Shown piece by piece: positions 1-13,167 of a DNA stretch of 64,000 nt; the first letter of the stretch is position 1; each line of letters starts with the position of its first letter. Where the stretch lies: assembly GCF_016918765.2 (NCBI RefSeq), contig NZ_CP092104.1, positions 3,398,335 to 3,462,334 of the forward strand, given 5' to 3'. The position numbers were made by a program, and so were the translations under genes. The notes under the pieces were generated by a model. That model saw nothing but the letters and a program-made list of their open reading frames with translations. It did not search any database and was not told where the DNA came from. Source of the stretch: Flagellatimonas centrodinii (lineage in GTDB: Bacteria > Pseudomonadota > Gammaproteobacteria > Nevskiales > Nevskiaceae).

Positions 1-609
1 AACCAGGCGGAGCGTCGCGTGCTGATCGCTTTGCTGGCGATCAATGGCGTGATGTTTGTAGTGGAGTTTTTGCTCGGCTGGATTGGGCAATCCACCGGCC
101 TGATTGCCGATTCCTTGGACATGCTCGCAGACGCGCTGGTCTATGCCACCAGCCTGTATGCCGTAGGGCGTGCCGCCAGTATCAAACGGACAGCCGCGAG
201 GCTGTCCGGCTGGTTGCAGATTGCGTTGGCCGGGATGGTGCTGCTGGATGTCGCCAGGCGCGGCGTACTGGGCAGCGAGCCTTTAGGCGACTGGATGATC
301 GCGGTGGCCATGGTGGCGTTGGTGGCCAATGTCACCTGTCTGTGGCTGATCCGAAAACACCGTGATGGCGAGGTTCATATGCGGGCCGCCTGGATCTTTT
401 CCGCGAACGATGTGATTGCCAACAGCGGCGTCATCCTGGCCGGGATTCTTGTTGTGGCCACCGGCTCACGCTGGCCGGACCTTGTGATCGGTTCGGTTGT
501 GGCGCTGATCGTGCTTCGGGGCGGTATCCGCATTCTTCACGAAGCGCAAGCTGACCATGAGCGTGCGACGAGCGAGGAGTGCTCACCGGTCGGCGATTCA
601 CCTTCATGA
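1..609 (+). CDS. CDF-family cation efflux protein (5' partial)
   Basis: C-terminal part of a cation diffusion facilitator, an inner-membrane exporter that swaps Zn2+/Cd2+/Co2+-type cations for protons. The frame is open at base 1, so the true start lies upstream; an internal GTG at 19 is unlikely to be it. Visible are a hydrophobic helix followed by SLDMLADALVYATSLYAV, which resembles the CDF helix-II metal-site region with its spaced Asp residues, then further membrane segments and the helix-V-like SANDVIANSGVILAG, where Asp and Asn sit at the family's second set of ligand positions. The tail is short, so the usual cytoplasmic domain is minimal. The stop overlaps the next gene (ATGA), which suggests co-translation. 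Metal specificity cannot be read from the sequence. Confidence 0.85.
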   Translation, partial: NQAERRVLIALLAINGVMFVVEFLLGWIGQSTGLIADSLDMLADALVYATSLYAVGRAASIKRTAARLSGWLQIALAGMVLLDVARRGVLGSEPLGDWMIAVAMVALVANVTCLWLIRKHRDGEVHMRAAWIFSANDVIANSGVILAGILVVATGSRWPDLVIGSVVALIVLRGGIRILHEAQADHERATSEECSPVGDSPS

Positions 610-1583
610 CAGCCAAGGCCTTTTCCAAGTTGTCGGCACAGGCGTTTGCCCGCTTGAGTGAATCAGTCTCGGTCCTGGTACTTGATGCGCGGCGTAAAGC
701 CGCCTTTGCTCGCGAACCGCAAGAGATTCGTGGCGCCGTCCCCTTGTATCTGGACACTCAAGCCATTCAGATTCCGGATTGCGATCGATCACGGCCTATC
801 GCGGTGTACTGCGTCTGCGATGGGGATGCGTCCAGCGTGCGCGTCGCGCTTTGGCTCGTGGCTGCGGGCTATGAGGACGTCACGGTGCTGGATGGCGGGT
901 TACCAAGCTGGCGAGAGGCCGGTTTACCGGTCGAGCCCATCGATACTGACGCGCATGCCAAATTGACCTGGCAGACGGCACCACGACTGACCGCTGATGC
1001 GGAGCGGCCAATTGCCGAGCAATCATGGCTGGCGGGGGATTCCTTGCCTGTCCGTCGCAAGCTCGCGGTACTTTTTGTCGATATTGTCGATTCCACCAGC
1101 CTGATTGAATCGCAGGATCCCAAAGCGGCATTCGGAGCGATTCAGGAATTCATGACGGTCGTCGTCGAGGAAGGCGTCGCCCATTGCGGTGATGTCCGTG
1201 ACTTCGAAGGCGACGGCGCCTTGTTGTACTTCGCAGGAGTCGGTGAAGCACTGCCGGCCGCGTTCGCGATTCGGGACCGTCTCAATGCCGAACGGGCAAA
1301 TGGCTATGCTATCCCGGAAGCCCGATTCGGTTTGGCCTTCGGGGAACTGCTGGCGGGCTACGTTGGCAATCATGTCCGCCGCTCACTGCTACTTGTGGGG
1401 CCGGCAGTCCATGCTGCGGCACGACTTCAGAAAATCGCCAAACCCGGCCAGATTGCAACGGCCCGTGAAGTCCTGGATCTGGCGGCGGGTAGTGATCCTG
1501 ATTTGGTCACACGCTTTGAGATGCAAAGCGAAAAGGTCAGCTTGAAGGGCTTCAAGCAAACGGTGTCAGTGTGGACCTGCTGA
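606..1583 (+). CDS. Rhodanese domain fused to class III adenylate/guanylate cyclase
   Basis: A 325-residue protein with two recognisable domains. Residues about 10-115 are rhodanese-like, with a Cys-containing loop YCVCDGDASS (Cys69, Cys71) and the terminal VTVLDGG...W motif. Residues about 150-325 are a class III nucleotide cyclase: metal Asp in FVDIVDS (Asp159), second Asp in EGDG (Asp203), and the VGPAVHAAARLQ segment. In that last segment the transition-state Asn of the usual N-x3-R pair is His269, while Arg273 is kept, so activity may be altered. No membrane segment is seen. The ATG at 606 overlaps the stop of the CDF exporter; the in-frame codons upstream lie inside that gene. It may couple a persulfide or metal signal to cyclic nucleotide output, but this is inference. 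Confidence 0.85.
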   Translation: MTAKAFSKLSAQAFARLSESVSVLVLDARRKAAFAREPQEIRGAVPLYLDTQAIQIPDCDRSRPIAVYCVCDGDASSVRVALWLVAAGYEDVTVLDGGLPSWREAGLPVEPIDTDAHAKLTWQTAPRLTADAERPIAEQSWLAGDSLPVRRKLAVLFVDIVDSTSLIESQDPKAAFGAIQEFMTVVVEEGVAHCGDVRDFEGDGALLYFAGVGEALPAAFAIRDRLNAERANGYAIPEARFGLAFGELLAGYVGNHVRRSLLLVGPAVHAAARLQKIAKPGQIATAREVLDLAAGSDPDLVTRFEMQSEKVSLKGFKQTVSVWTC

Positions 1584-1601
1584 TTTCGATGCTCTGACGT
1601 T

Positions 1602-1934
1602 TTAAGCGGTCCGTGCACCAAACATAATGATGCCCATACCAACTAGGCAGACACCGACTCCAATCACGTCGGTCGCTGTGGGGCGGACAGAATCGACCGC
1701 CCAGAGCCACACCAGCGCCACGCTGACATAGACACCACCATAGGCCGCGTAAACGCGCCCGGCTGCGTGTGGATGCAAGGTGAGAAGCCAGGCGAACAGG
1801 GCAAAGCTGCAGGCCGCAGGAACCACCAGCCAGATGCTATGGCCATGCTTGAGCCAGAGATAGGGCAAATAGCAGCCAACAATCTCGGCAATCGCGGTCA
1901 GGACAAAAAGTCCGAATGTTTTGAAAATTTCCAT
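1602..1934 (-). CDS. ynfA: YnfA/UPF0060 family small membrane protein
   Basis: A 110-residue, four-helix inner-membrane protein. It matches the YnfA family in length and in segments such as [14 protein letters not shown] near the N-terminus and [12 protein letters not shown] in the third helix. The family is related to small multidrug resistance-type transporters; its substrate is not established from this sequence. It is convergent with the cyclase gene, whose stop is only 18 bp away, and its own promoter must lie in the AT-richer gap after 1934. Its position next to the metal-export genes may be coincidental. Confidence 0.9.
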   Translation of the reverse strand: MEIFKTFGLFVLTAIAEIVGCYLPYLWLKHGHSIWLVVPAACSFALFAWLLTLHPHAAGRVYAAYGGVYVSVALVWLWAVDSVRPTATDVIGVGVCLVGMGIIMFGARTA

Positions 1935-2105
1935 CTTTGTCTAAGGCTCAGATGATTTCGTCACTAAGGCTACGAGAGTGTACCTCCACGAACACTTGAG
2001 GGCTGATTAGGTGATAGATCCAAAAGCCGCGACACGTACTCAGGCCAGATTCCGCAAGCTTTCGGCCTGGGTCGAAGCCATCTCAAAAGAAATCATCAAA
2101 CCCTC

Positions 2106-2136
2106 TTGACTCTGTAGTAACTAAAGAGTTTAGGCT
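2106..2136 (+). promoter_or_regulatory. MerR-family metal-responsive promoter/operator
   Basis: A -35 TTGACT (2106-2111) and a -10 TAGGCT (2131-2136) are separated by 19 bp, the lengthened spacer typical of MerR-family-activated promoters. The spacer holds a dyad, ACTCTGTAGT at 2109-2118 and ACTAAAGAGT at 2120-2129, matching at 9 of 10 positions. It resembles CadR/ZntR/PbrR-type operators. It sits 34 bp before the start of the first RND adaptor gene. No MerR-type regulator gene is in this window; it may lie upstream of base 1 beside the CDF gene or elsewhere. Confidence 0.75.
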
Positions 2137-2169
2137 GGTTCCTACATCGCACTTTGGATAAGGACATAT

Positions 2170-3498
2170 GTGCCACCCATGAAGCCGCCACTGAACGAAA
2201 ACGCGCGTGCTGATGCTGCATCTGCGCCTAAAACTGCCAGCACTCGAAATGAAAGGCTGCTTGCCGTCGGGGGCATTGTCGGCGCCCTGATGGCGACACT
2301 GCTGGCCATCGGCCTGCCGGCACCGGCTTCGGCGGCCGCAGACGATCACGCCAGTGCGCGTGAGCAGAAGGGTCCGCACGGCGGCCGTCTGCTCGAACAC
2401 GAGGACGGCTTCAATCTGGAAATCACCATCGCCGAGCGCGGCATCCCGCCCGAGTTCCGGGTCTACCCGCGACGCGATGCAACACCGCTGCCGGTGGAGG
2501 ACGTCGCGGTCGAGATCCGCCTGCGTCGTATCACCGGCCTGCCCGATGGCACCGTCGATCACCATCAGCTGGTGCCGGCGGGCGACTGGCTGCGCAGTCC
2601 CGACACGGTCTACGAGCCACACGCCTTCACGGTGGCGGTGTCGGCGGTACACGCCGGCAAGCGCTATCGCTGGCAGTACGATTCCCCCGAAGGCCGTGTC
2701 GACATCGCTGCCGACAAGGCGGGCACGTTCGGATTGCGCACCGCCGCAGCGACGGCCGGTGAGATCCGCGAAACCCGTTCTCTGTATGGCCGCATTGCGA
2801 TTCCCGAAGATCGCCAGTGGACCGTCGGCGCCCGCTTCCCCGGACTGGTGCAGTCGGTTGCGGTGCGCTCCGGCGATGGGGTCCGCAAGGGCCAGGTGCT
2901 GGCGCGGGTGGAGAGCAGCGACAGCCTGCGCAGCTACGCGGTCACCGCGCCCGCCGACGGTGTGGTGCAGACGCGCCTGGTGAACCCCGGAGAGCTGACA
3001 TCCGGAGCGATGTTCCGGCTCATTGATCCATCGGAGGTCTGGGCCGAACTGCAGGTGTTTCCCGGCGACCAGGGTCGCGTGCAGGCGGGCGCACCGGTTC
3101 GTGTGTGGCTACCCACCGGGGACACGGCGATGGACGGCACCCTCGCCTACCTGTCGCCGACTGCCGATGACAACCAGGCCCGTCACGCCCGCGTGATCAT
3201 CGACAACCGCGACGGTCGCTGGCCGCCCGGCGCCCATGTCGAAGCGGAGGTCACCATCCATCGCCGCGATGCCCCACTGGTGGTCCCGGAAGCGGCGGTG
3301 CAGACCTTCCGCGACTGGGAGGTGGTGTTCGTCCGCGAGGGCATCCACTACCAGGCTCTGCCGGTGACCCTGGGCGCCCGCGACCGTGAACACGTCGAAA
3401 TCCTCGACGGCCTGTTGCCCGGCGCCGACGTGGTCACCGACAACGCCTACCTGCTCAAGGCGGACCTGGAGAAATCCGGCGCCGCCCACGATCACTGA
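2170..3498 (+). CDS. czcB: RND efflux periplasmic adaptor, CzcB-type
   Basis: A 442-residue membrane-fusion protein linking an inner-membrane RND pump to an outer-membrane channel. An N-terminal hydrophobic segment (LLAVGGIVGALMATLLAIG, about residues 32-50) is followed by the HGGRLLEHEDGFNLEITIAE region seen at the front of CzcB-type adaptors, then a barrel-sandwich lipoyl half (GDGVRKGQVLARVES) and the second half (APADGVVQTRLVNPGE), with a His-containing tail. AAGGA at 2160-2164 is close to the GTG at 2170; an in-frame ATG at 2179 is an alternative start. It directly follows the MerR-type promoter and heads the metal-efflux gene string. The helical hairpin looks very short, as in other heavy-metal adaptors. 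Confidence 0.85.
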   Translation: MPPMKPPLNENARADAASAPKTASTRNERLLAVGGIVGALMATLLAIGLPAPASAAADDHASAREQKGPHGGRLLEHEDGFNLEITIAERGIPPEFRVYPRRDATPLPVEDVAVEIRLRRITGLPDGTVDHHQLVPAGDWLRSPDTVYEPHAFTVAVSAVHAGKRYRWQYDSPEGRVDIAADKAGTFGLRTAAATAGEIRETRSLYGRIAIPEDRQWTVGARFPGLVQSVAVRSGDGVRKGQVLARVESSDSLRSYAVTAPADGVVQTRLVNPGELTSGAMFRLIDPSEVWAELQVFPGDQGRVQAGAPVRVWLPTGDTAMDGTLAYLSPTADDNQARHARVIIDNRDGRWPPGAHVEAEVTIHRRDAPLVVPEAAVQTFRDWEVVFVREGIHYQALPVTLGARDREHVEILDGLLPGADVVTDNAYLLKADLEKSGAAHDH

Positions 3499-3529
3499 TC
3501 CCGCAACGCGGGTCACCGGAACCTTACTC

Positions 3530-7019
<3,490 letters not shown>

Positions 7020-7031
7020 GGTCGAAGCCCC

Positions 7032-7394
7032 ATGCTGAAACGTCATCCCCTCTGGATTGCCGTGCCGCTGGGCCTGCTGCTGTTGCTGCAGGCCCTGGCG
7101 GTGGCGGCCGCCCCGATCAGCGGCGATGGCGCGGACGACGGCGACACCCCGATGACGATGTCGCCCTGCCATGGCGATGCGAACGCCTCGGGCGACACCC
7201 CCGCCGCCGCGGAGTGCTGTGACGCCGACTGCCCGCACATGGCGGCCTGCGCACTGGGCCACCTGGCAGCGGCAACGCCGATGGTGGCGTCGTTGGCACG
7301 CCCAGCGACTGCGGCCACGGTCGTCTCGGTCGACCGTCTCATCTTGCGTCCGCCAACACCGCAACTGCGTCCTCCCATCGTCTCCCACGGTTGA
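7032..7394 (+). CDS. Secreted Cys/His-rich protein, CopL-like
   Basis: A 120-residue protein with a clear signal peptide (LWIAVPLGLLLLLQALAVAAA) and a mature part holding clustered Cys, His and Met residues: MTMSPCHGD, ECCDADCPHMAACALGH. The layout resembles CopL-family metal-binding regulatory proteins of xanthomonads, which act in copper resistance, but the assignment rests on composition and context rather than a long alignment. It starts 12 bp after the CzcA-type stop and precedes the outer-membrane channel by 60 bp. A periplasmic metal buffer, or a sensor that tunes the operon, is a reasonable inference. Confidence 0.6.
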   Translation: MLKRHPLWIAVPLGLLLLLQALAVAAAPISGDGADDGDTPMTMSPCHGDANASGDTPAAAECCDADCPHMAACALGHLAAATPMVASLARPATAATVVSVDRLILRPPTPQLRPPIVSHG

Positions 7395-7454
7395 TCCGTC
7401 GCCGGCTCCCTGCGAGTCGCTCCGGGCTGCAAGGCCCGACCGTGGAGACGTTTC

Positions 7455-8753
7455 ATGTTCCTGTTCCCCTGGCACCCGGCCGGGTGCCCTGCCGTGGTGG
7501 GCCTGCTGCTGTGCGGGCTGGCCACCGCCACATGGGCGGCGCCCGCTGACCCACCGCTGAGCCTGCCGGCCGCGCAGGCGATCGCCCTGACCCAGCAACC
7601 GCTGCTGCAGGCGCTGGAAGCCGAGCGACGTGCGCTGGGCGACACCGCCATCGCCGCGCGTCAGTTACCGGACCCGCAGATGATGGCCGCGGTCAGCGGC
7701 CTGCCGGCCAACGGCGATGACGCCGGCCGCCTGGACCGCGAGCGCATGTCACAGCTCAGCCTGTCGCTGCAGCAGACCTTTCCGGGTGCCGGCAAACGTC
7801 AGGCACGCGGTAATCAGGCCGATGCCGAGGCGGCGGTGCGAGCGGCACAGCACGCTGCCACCACACGCGACATCCGCCAGGCCGTTGCGCTCGACTGGCT
7901 GGCGCTGTGGCGGGCCCAGCGGCAACGCATGCTGACGGCGGAACAGCGGGTCGTCGTGGACACCCAGGTCGAGTCCGCCGCCATCGCGGTACGCAGCGGC
8001 GGTGACGGCCGGCAGGCCCTGCTGCTGGCCGCGCGCGTGGCGGCCGGCCGCCAGCAGGACCAGCTGGCGGCCGCCGACCAGGCGGTGGCGCGTGCCCAAC
8101 GCGCACTCGGGCGCTGGATCGGCGAGGCTGCGCAACGCCCGCTCAGTGACGACCTCCCCGCGCTGCCAGCCGTGCTGCCACTGGCGCAGGCCCAGGCACG
8201 CCTCGCCACCCATCCCGCGCTACGCGCACTGCGCGCGGTACAGGCGGTGCGCAGCGCCGAGGCCGACTTCGCCCGAGCCGACTATCGGCCAGACTGGCGT
8301 GCGGAACTCGGCGTCGGCTATCGCCCCGCGTTTTCGGAGTTGGTGACGCTGCGGGTTGGAGTCGACCTGCCGGTTTTCACCGCCCGCCGTCAGGACCGAC
8401 GCCTGGCGGCGGCACTGGCCGGGGGCGATGCCGCCCAGGCCCGCCTCGATGACCTGCATCGGCGGCTGTCCGCAGCGCTGGCCCTGGCACATGACGAGGC
8501 CACGAGACTGGCCGCCCGGCTGAACCATTACGACACCACGCTGCTGGCGGATGGCGAAGCGCGGGTCGCCGCCGCGCTCGCGGGCTGGCAGGCCGGCCGC
8601 GACGACCTCGACGGGGTGCTGTCGGCCCGCCGCGATCTGCTCGATCTGCGTCTTGCCCGGCTGGCCCTGCAGCACGACCACGCGGCCCGCCTCGTGGAAC
8701 TCGAATCCCTCGGCGCGACCACCGCGCCTGATGTCCGGAACCCCACGCCATGA
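7455..8753 (+). CDS. TolC-family outer-membrane channel (CusC/CzcC-like)
   Basis: A 432-residue outer-membrane factor. It has a signal peptide (VVGLLLCGLATATWAAP) with no lipobox Cys at the cleavage site, followed by long alternating amphipathic helices typical of the TolC fold (two repeats, for example QLSLSLQQTFPGAGKRQARGNQADAEAAV and the second-repeat LRVGVDLPVFTARRQDRRLAAALAG). It would form the exit duct for metal efflux. It overlaps the CusB-type start (ATGA at 8750), showing tight coupling to the Cu/Ag pump, but it is the only OMF near either pump, so sharing is likely. Confidence 0.87.
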   Translation: MFLFPWHPAGCPAVVGLLLCGLATATWAAPADPPLSLPAAQAIALTQQPLLQALEAERRALGDTAIAARQLPDPQMMAAVSGLPANGDDAGRLDRERMSQLSLSLQQTFPGAGKRQARGNQADAEAAVRAAQHAATTRDIRQAVALDWLALWRAQRQRMLTAEQRVVVDTQVESAAIAVRSGGDGRQALLLAARVAAGRQQDQLAAADQAVARAQRALGRWIGEAAQRPLSDDLPALPAVLPLAQAQARLATHPALRALRAVQAVRSAEADFARADYRPDWRAELGVGYRPAFSELVTLRVGVDLPVFTARRQDRRLAAALAGGDAAQARLDDLHRRLSAALALAHDEATRLAARLNHYDTTLLADGEARVAAALAGWQAGRDDLDGVLSARRDLLDLRLARLALQHDHAARLVELESLGATTAPDVRNPTP

Positions 8754-9934
8754 AACAGTCTCTGATGATCGGTCTCGTTGTCCTCATCGCGCTCGCCATC
8801 GGCATCGGCCTGGCCGCACGCCATGCCGATGACCGTCATATCCCCGTCGCTGTCGTCGAGGATGACGGCAGCGTCCGCTACACCTGCGCGATGCACCCGG
8901 AAGTCGACCTCGCCGCGCCCGGCAACTGCCCCATCTGCGGCATGGCGTTGATCCCGAAACAGCGCGAAACCGCGGGGCCCGGCACCGTTCACATCGACCC
9001 GGCGATGGTCCAGAACCTGGGCATGCGTACCGCGACGGTGACGCGCGGTGCGCTGTCGGCGGGTATCACCGCCCAGGGTGCGGTGATGGAGGATGAGCAG
9101 CGGGTGACGGTGATCACCTCGCGTACATCGGGGTGGGTTGAGAAGCTTCTGGTCGACGGCACCGGCGATGTCGTCACTGCCGGCCAGCCGCTGGCGCGGC
9201 TCTACGCGCCGGCGCTCGAAAGCGCGCAGCAGGAACTCGCGCTGGCCCGCAAGCTCGACGATGCATCGCTGATCTCGGCCGCCATCGCCCGGCTCCGCAA
9301 TCTGGGCATTGACGACACCGATGCCGGGGGTCGGGCCGTCCTTCGGGCACCGGCGGACGGCGTGATCACCACGCTGATGATTCGTGATGGCGCGGAAGTC
9401 GGACCCGGCATGCCGCTGATGACGCTGACCGACCTTCGCCAGGTGTGGGTGCGCGCGGAGGTGCCGGAAGCCCAGGCACCGGGGCTGGTGCGCGGTCAGC
9501 CGGTCTCGCTGCAGGTTCCCGGAGGCGGGTCCGATACCATCGCCGGACACATCGACACGGTCTATCCGGAGCTTGATCGCGACACCCGTCGCGTCGGTGT
9601 GCGGGTGGTTGTCGACAACCCGGACCTGCGGCTGCGACCCGGCATGTTCGCCCAGGTTCACTTCAAAGGTGCCACTGCAACACCGGTGCTGCGGGTGCCC
9701 AGCGAGGCGCTGATCCGCACCGGCCGTCGCAACACCGTGATCGTCGCCGAGGGGGATGGGCACTACCGGCCGGTGGCGGTCACGCCGGGCCGTGAGGTGG
9801 ACGGTGATACCGAGATCCTCGACGGCCTGATGGAGGGCGACCGGGTGGTGGTATCCGGCCAGTTCCTGATTGACTCGGAGGCCAGCCTGCGTGGTGCCTT
9901 CCACCGCATGGGCGACGACGGAGCCATCCGATGA
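8750..9934 (+). CDS. cusB: RND adaptor with heavy-metal-binding domain, CusB type
   Basis: A 394-residue periplasmic adaptor of the CusB type. An N-terminal anchor ([18 protein letters not shown]) is followed by the heavy-metal-binding motif YTCAMHPEV...[11 protein letters not shown] (Cys46, His49, Cys60, Cys63, Met65), the small domain common in Cu/Ag systems. Next come the two lipoyl halves ([19 protein letters not shown] and [19 protein letters not shown]) and a beta-barrel/membrane-proximal part. It overlaps both neighbours by 4 bp (ATGA), so channel, adaptor and pump are translated together. In the family the adaptor takes Cu+/Ag+ from periplasmic carriers and passes it to CusA. Confidence 0.92.
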   Translation: MKQSLMIGLVVLIALAIGIGLAARHADDRHIPVAVVEDDGSVRYTCAMHPEVDLAAPGNCPICGMALIPKQRETAGPGTVHIDPAMVQNLGMRTATVTRGALSAGITAQGAVMEDEQRVTVITSRTSGWVEKLLVDGTGDVVTAGQPLARLYAPALESAQQELALARKLDDASLISAAIARLRNLGIDDTDAGGRAVLRAPADGVITTLMIRDGAEVGPGMPLMTLTDLRQVWVRAEVPEAQAPGLVRGQPVSLQVPGGGSDTIAGHIDTVYPELDRDTRRVGVRVVVDNPDLRLRPGMFAQVHFKGATATPVLRVPSEALIRTGRRNTVIVAEGDGHYRPVAVTPGREVDGDTEILDGLMEGDRVVVSGQFLIDSEASLRGAFHRMGDDGAIR

Positions 9935-12900
9935 TCAGCGCCGTGATCCGCTGGTCGCTGCACAACCGGTTTCTGGTCACCCTCGCCACCTTGATGCTGA
10001 GCGCCGCCGGCCTGATGGCCGTCTGGCAGACGCCGCTGGATGCACTGCCGGACCTGTCCGACACCCAGGTGATCGTACAGACGCCCTACCCCGGGCAGGC
10101 GCCGCAGGTGGTGGAAGACCAGGTGACCTACCCGCTCGCCAGTCGGTTGCTGTCGGTGCCGCATGCGAAAACCGTTCGCGGCTATTCGATGTTTGGTGAA
10201 TCCTTCATCCACGTCCTGTTCGATGACGATGTCGACCTCTACTGGGCACGCTCGCGGGTGCTGGAAGTGCTGTCGCAGGTGCAGGCACAGCTGCCCGACG
10301 ACGCCCGCCCGACGCTGGGGCCGGATGCCACCGGCGTCGGCTGGATCTACGAGTACGCCCTGGTCGACCGCAGCGGCAGCCAGGACCTGAGCCAGCTCAA
10401 GACCCTGCAGGACCGCTTTCTCAAATACGAGCTGACGGCACTTCCGGATGTGGCCGAAGTGGCCACGGTCGGCGGCTTCACGCCGCAGTATCAGATCGTG
10501 CCCGACCCGCAGAAGCTGCAACAGCATGGCCTGACACTGGCGCAGCTGATCGCGGCCGTGGAGGACGCCAATGGCGAGACCGGCGGCGCCAGCCTGGAGC
10601 TGGCCGAGGCCGAGTACCGGGTGCGGGCCCGCGGCTATCTCGGATCACTGGCGGACTTCCGCGCCATTCCGCTGCAACTGGGGTCACGCGGCACGCCGCT
10701 GCTGCTCGGCGAGGTCGCCGAGGTCCGCCGCGGCCCGGCGCTGCGGCGCGGCATCGCCGAACTCGACGGCGAGGGTGAAGTGGTCGGCGGCATCGTCGTC
10801 ATGCGGTCGGGGGCCAACGCGCGCCGTACCATCGATGTGGTGAAAGCCCGCCTGCAGCAGCTCAAAGCCGGCCTGCCGGAGGGCGTCGAGGTGGTCGAGA
10901 CCTACAATCGGGCCGACCTGATCGACCGCGCTGTGCGTCATCTCGGCAGCAAGTTGCTGGAGGAGTTCGCGGTGGTCGCGGTGGTCTGCGCCCTGTTCCT
11001 GTGGCACCTGCGCTCGGCCCTGGTGGCGGTCATCACGCTGCCGGTGGCGCTGCTGATGGCGTTTCTGGTGATGCGCATCCAGGGCCTCAACGCCAACATC
11101 ATGTCGCTCGGCGGTATCGCCATCGCCATCGGCGCTATGGTCGATGCAGCGGTGGTGATGATCGAAAACGCCCACAAGCGGCTGGAGGCCCACGAGACCG
11201 AACATGGCGCGCCGGCCGCCGGCAGCACGCGCCTGCGGGTCATCGCCGATGCCGCCACTGAAGTCGGCCCAGCGCTGTTCTTCTCGCTGCTGATCATCAC
11301 CATGTCGTTCATTCCAGTGTTCGCACTGGAAGCGCAGGCGGGGCGTCTGTTCGCACCACTGGCCTTCACCAAGACCTGGGCGATGGCGGCGGCAGCCGCC
11401 TTGTCGGTGACGTTGGTGCCGATGTTGATGGCGGTGTTCATCCGCGGCCGTATCGCACCCGAAAATGCCAACCCGCTGAACCGCGGCCTGATGGCGCTGT
11501 ATCGCCCGGCGCTGGCGGCTGCGTTGCAACACCCGAAGCTGACGCTGGCCTTGGCGCTGGTGGCCACGGTGGCGTCGCTGTGGCCCCTGAGGCAATTGGG
11601 CAGCGAGTTCATGCCGCCGCTGGATGAGGGCGACCTGCTGTACATGCCGACCGCCCTGCCCGGTCTGTCTGCCGGCAAGGCCGCGCAACTGCTGCAGCAG
11701 ACCGACCGCATGCTGAAGACGTTTCCGGAGGTGGCGCGGGTATTCGGCAAGATCGGCCGCGCCGAAACCGCGACCGACCCGGCGCCGTTGGAGATGATCG
11801 AGACCACCATCCAGCTCAAGCCTCGGGATCAGTGGCGGCCCGGCATGACACGCGAGGCCCTGGTGGCGGAGATGGACGCGGCCTTGCAGATTCCCGGACT
11901 CGGCAATGTCTGGGTACAGCCGATCCGCAACCGCATCGACATGCTGGCCACCGGCATCAAGTCTCCAGTCGGAGTCAAGATCGCCGGGCCCGACCTCGCG
12001 GTGATCGCCGAGATCGGGGATGCCGTGGTCGCCGCCCTGGAACCGATCCGCGGCACCGCTTCGGTGTTCGCCGAACGGGTCACTGGCGGCCGCTATATCG
12101 ACATCACCCCGGACCGTCTGGCGGCAGCGCGCTACGGCCTGAGCATTGCCGATGTGCAGCGGGTTGTCAGCGTCGCCATCGGCGGCCGCAGCCTGGGCGA
12201 GACGGTGGAGGGCCTCAATCGCTTCCCCATCAACATCCGCTATCCCCAGGACTACCGCGACTCGCTGCAGGCGCTGCGTGACCTGCCCTTCGTCAACGCC
12301 GCCGGGCAGACGCTGACGCTCGGCAGTGTCGCCACCGTGGCGGTGGTCGACGGCCCGCCGATGATCAAGTCGGAGGGCGGTCGTCCCAATGGCTGGATCT
12401 ATGTCGATATCCGCGACCGCGATCTCGGCGGGTATGTGGTGGAAGCCCGGCAACGGGTGGCCGAGCAGGTGGCGCTACCCAGCGGCTACTCGCTGCGTTG
12501 GTCGGGGCAGTTCGAATCGCTGGAGCGGGCCCGCGACCGCCTGTGGCAGGTGGTGCCCTTCACCCTCGTCATCATCTTCGTATTGCTCTACCTGAGCTTC
12601 CGCCGGCTGGCGCCCGCAATCCTCGTCATGGCCAGCCTGCCGTTTGCGCTGATTGGCGGCATCTGGCTGTTGTTCGGGCTCGGCCACCACCTGTCGGTCG
12701 CCTCGGCGGTCGGCTTCATTGCGTTGGCAGGCGTCGCGGCGGAATTCGGGGTTGTGATGCTGATCTATCTCGAAGCCGCCGTGCGCCAGCGACGCCAGCA
12801 GGGTCGCCTCAACACGGAAGATGACCTGCGGGCCGCCTTGATGGAGGGCGCGGTGCTGCGGCTGCGGCCGAAAGCGATGACCGTGGTCACCATCATCGCC

Positions 12901-13095
12901 GGCCTGATCCCCCTGTTCATCGGCAGCGGCGCTGGCGGCGAGGTGATGCAACGCATCGCCGCCCCGATGCTGGGCGGCATGATCAGCGCACCGCTGCTGT
13001 CGATGCTGGTGATGCCGGCGGCGTGGTTGCTGTGGCAGCGGCGAAAGATCGGCAACAACCCCCGTGGTGCCAGACCTGCAACCGGCGAACGCTGA
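9931..13095 (+). CDS. cusA: Cu(I)/Ag(I) RND efflux pump, CusA type
   Basis: A 1054-residue HME-RND pump. Helix 4 reads [26 protein letters not shown] from residue 394, the signature of monovalent Cu+/Ag+ pumps and distinct from the DFG form of the upstream pump. The periplasmic [16 protein letters not shown] stretch keeps the Met found in the metal path of CusA proteins. The C-terminal half has the typical [14 protein letters not shown] and [17 protein letters not shown] segments. It closes the metal-efflux string; 72 bp separate it from the ECF sigma start. It exports copper or silver from periplasm and cytoplasm using proton flow, together with CusB and the OMF. Confidence 0.94.
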   Translation: MISAVIRWSLHNRFLVTLATLMLSAAGLMAVWQTPLDALPDLSDTQVIVQTPYPGQAPQVVEDQVTYPLASRLLSVPHAKTVRGYSMFGESFIHVLFDDDVDLYWARSRVLEVLSQVQAQLPDDARPTLGPDATGVGWIYEYALVDRSGSQDLSQLKTLQDRFLKYELTALPDVAEVATVGGFTPQYQIVPDPQKLQQHGLTLAQLIAAVEDANGETGGASLELAEAEYRVRARGYLGSLADFRAIPLQLGSRGTPLLLGEVAEVRRGPALRRGIAELDGEGEVVGGIVVMRSGANARRTIDVVKARLQQLKAGLPEGVEVVETYNRADLIDRAVRHLGSKLLEEFAVVAVVCALFLWHLRSALVAVITLPVALLMAFLVMRIQGLNANIMSLGGIAIAIGAMVDAAVVMIENAHKRLEAHETEHGAPAAGSTRLRVIADAATEVGPALFFSLLIITMSFIPVFALEAQAGRLFAPLAFTKTWAMAAAAALSVTLVPMLMAVFIRGRIAPENANPLNRGLMALYRPALAAALQHPKLTLALALVATVASLWPLRQLGSEFMPPLDEGDLLYMPTALPGLSAGKAAQLLQQTDRMLKTFPEVARVFGKIGRAETATDPAPLEMIETTIQLKPRDQWRPGMTREALVAEMDAALQIPGLGNVWVQPIRNRIDMLATGIKSPVGVKIAGPDLAVIAEIGDAVVAALEPIRGTASVFAERVTGGRYIDITPDRLAAARYGLSIADVQRVVSVAIGGRSLGETVEGLNRFPINIRYPQDYRDSLQALRDLPFVNAAGQTLTLGSVATVAVVDGPPMIKSEGGRPNGWIYVDIRDRDLGGYVVEARQRVAEQVALPSGYSLRWSGQFESLERARDRLWQVVPFTLVIIFVLLYLSFRRLAPAILVMASLPFALIGGIWLLFGLGHHLSVASAVGFIALAGVAAEFGVVMLIYLEAAVRQRRQQGRLNTEDDLRAALMEGAVLRLRPKAMTVVTIIAGLIPLFIGSGAGGEVMQRIAAPMLGGMISAPLLSMLVMPAAWLLWQRRKIGNNPRGARPATGER

Positions 13096-13109
13096 CGTCG
13101 GCAGCAAAC

Positions 13110-13157
13110 TTGTCAGTAAAAGTGCCCCCGCTTACCCTGATGATGACAACAATAATT
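13110..13157 (+). promoter_or_regulatory. Putative sigma-70 promoter with Fur-like box for the ECF operon
   Basis: TTGTCA (13110-13115), a 17-bp spacer and TACCCT (13133-13138) form a plausible promoter with a good -35 and weak -10. Directly after it, 13139-13157 reads GATGATGACAACAATAATT, matching the 19-bp Fur-box consensus at 13 of 19 positions by my count, so it would cover the transcription start. This is the arrangement expected for iron-repressed FecI-type sigma genes. The call is by eye. Confidence 0.4.
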
Positions 13158-13167
13158 GGAGACGCGC

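Noticed and set aside
2011..2109. 32-codon frame (GTG start) just before the metal-efflux operon, ending in the MerR-type -35
   Set aside because: It looks coding-like (FRKLSAWVEAISKEIIKPS) but is too short, lacks a ribosome site and overlaps the promoter; it may be a gene remnant and is only noted.
10684..12453. 589-codon minus-strand frame opposite the CusA-type gene
   Set aside because: Same compositional effect; no ribosome site or family, and the sense gene is clearly intact.
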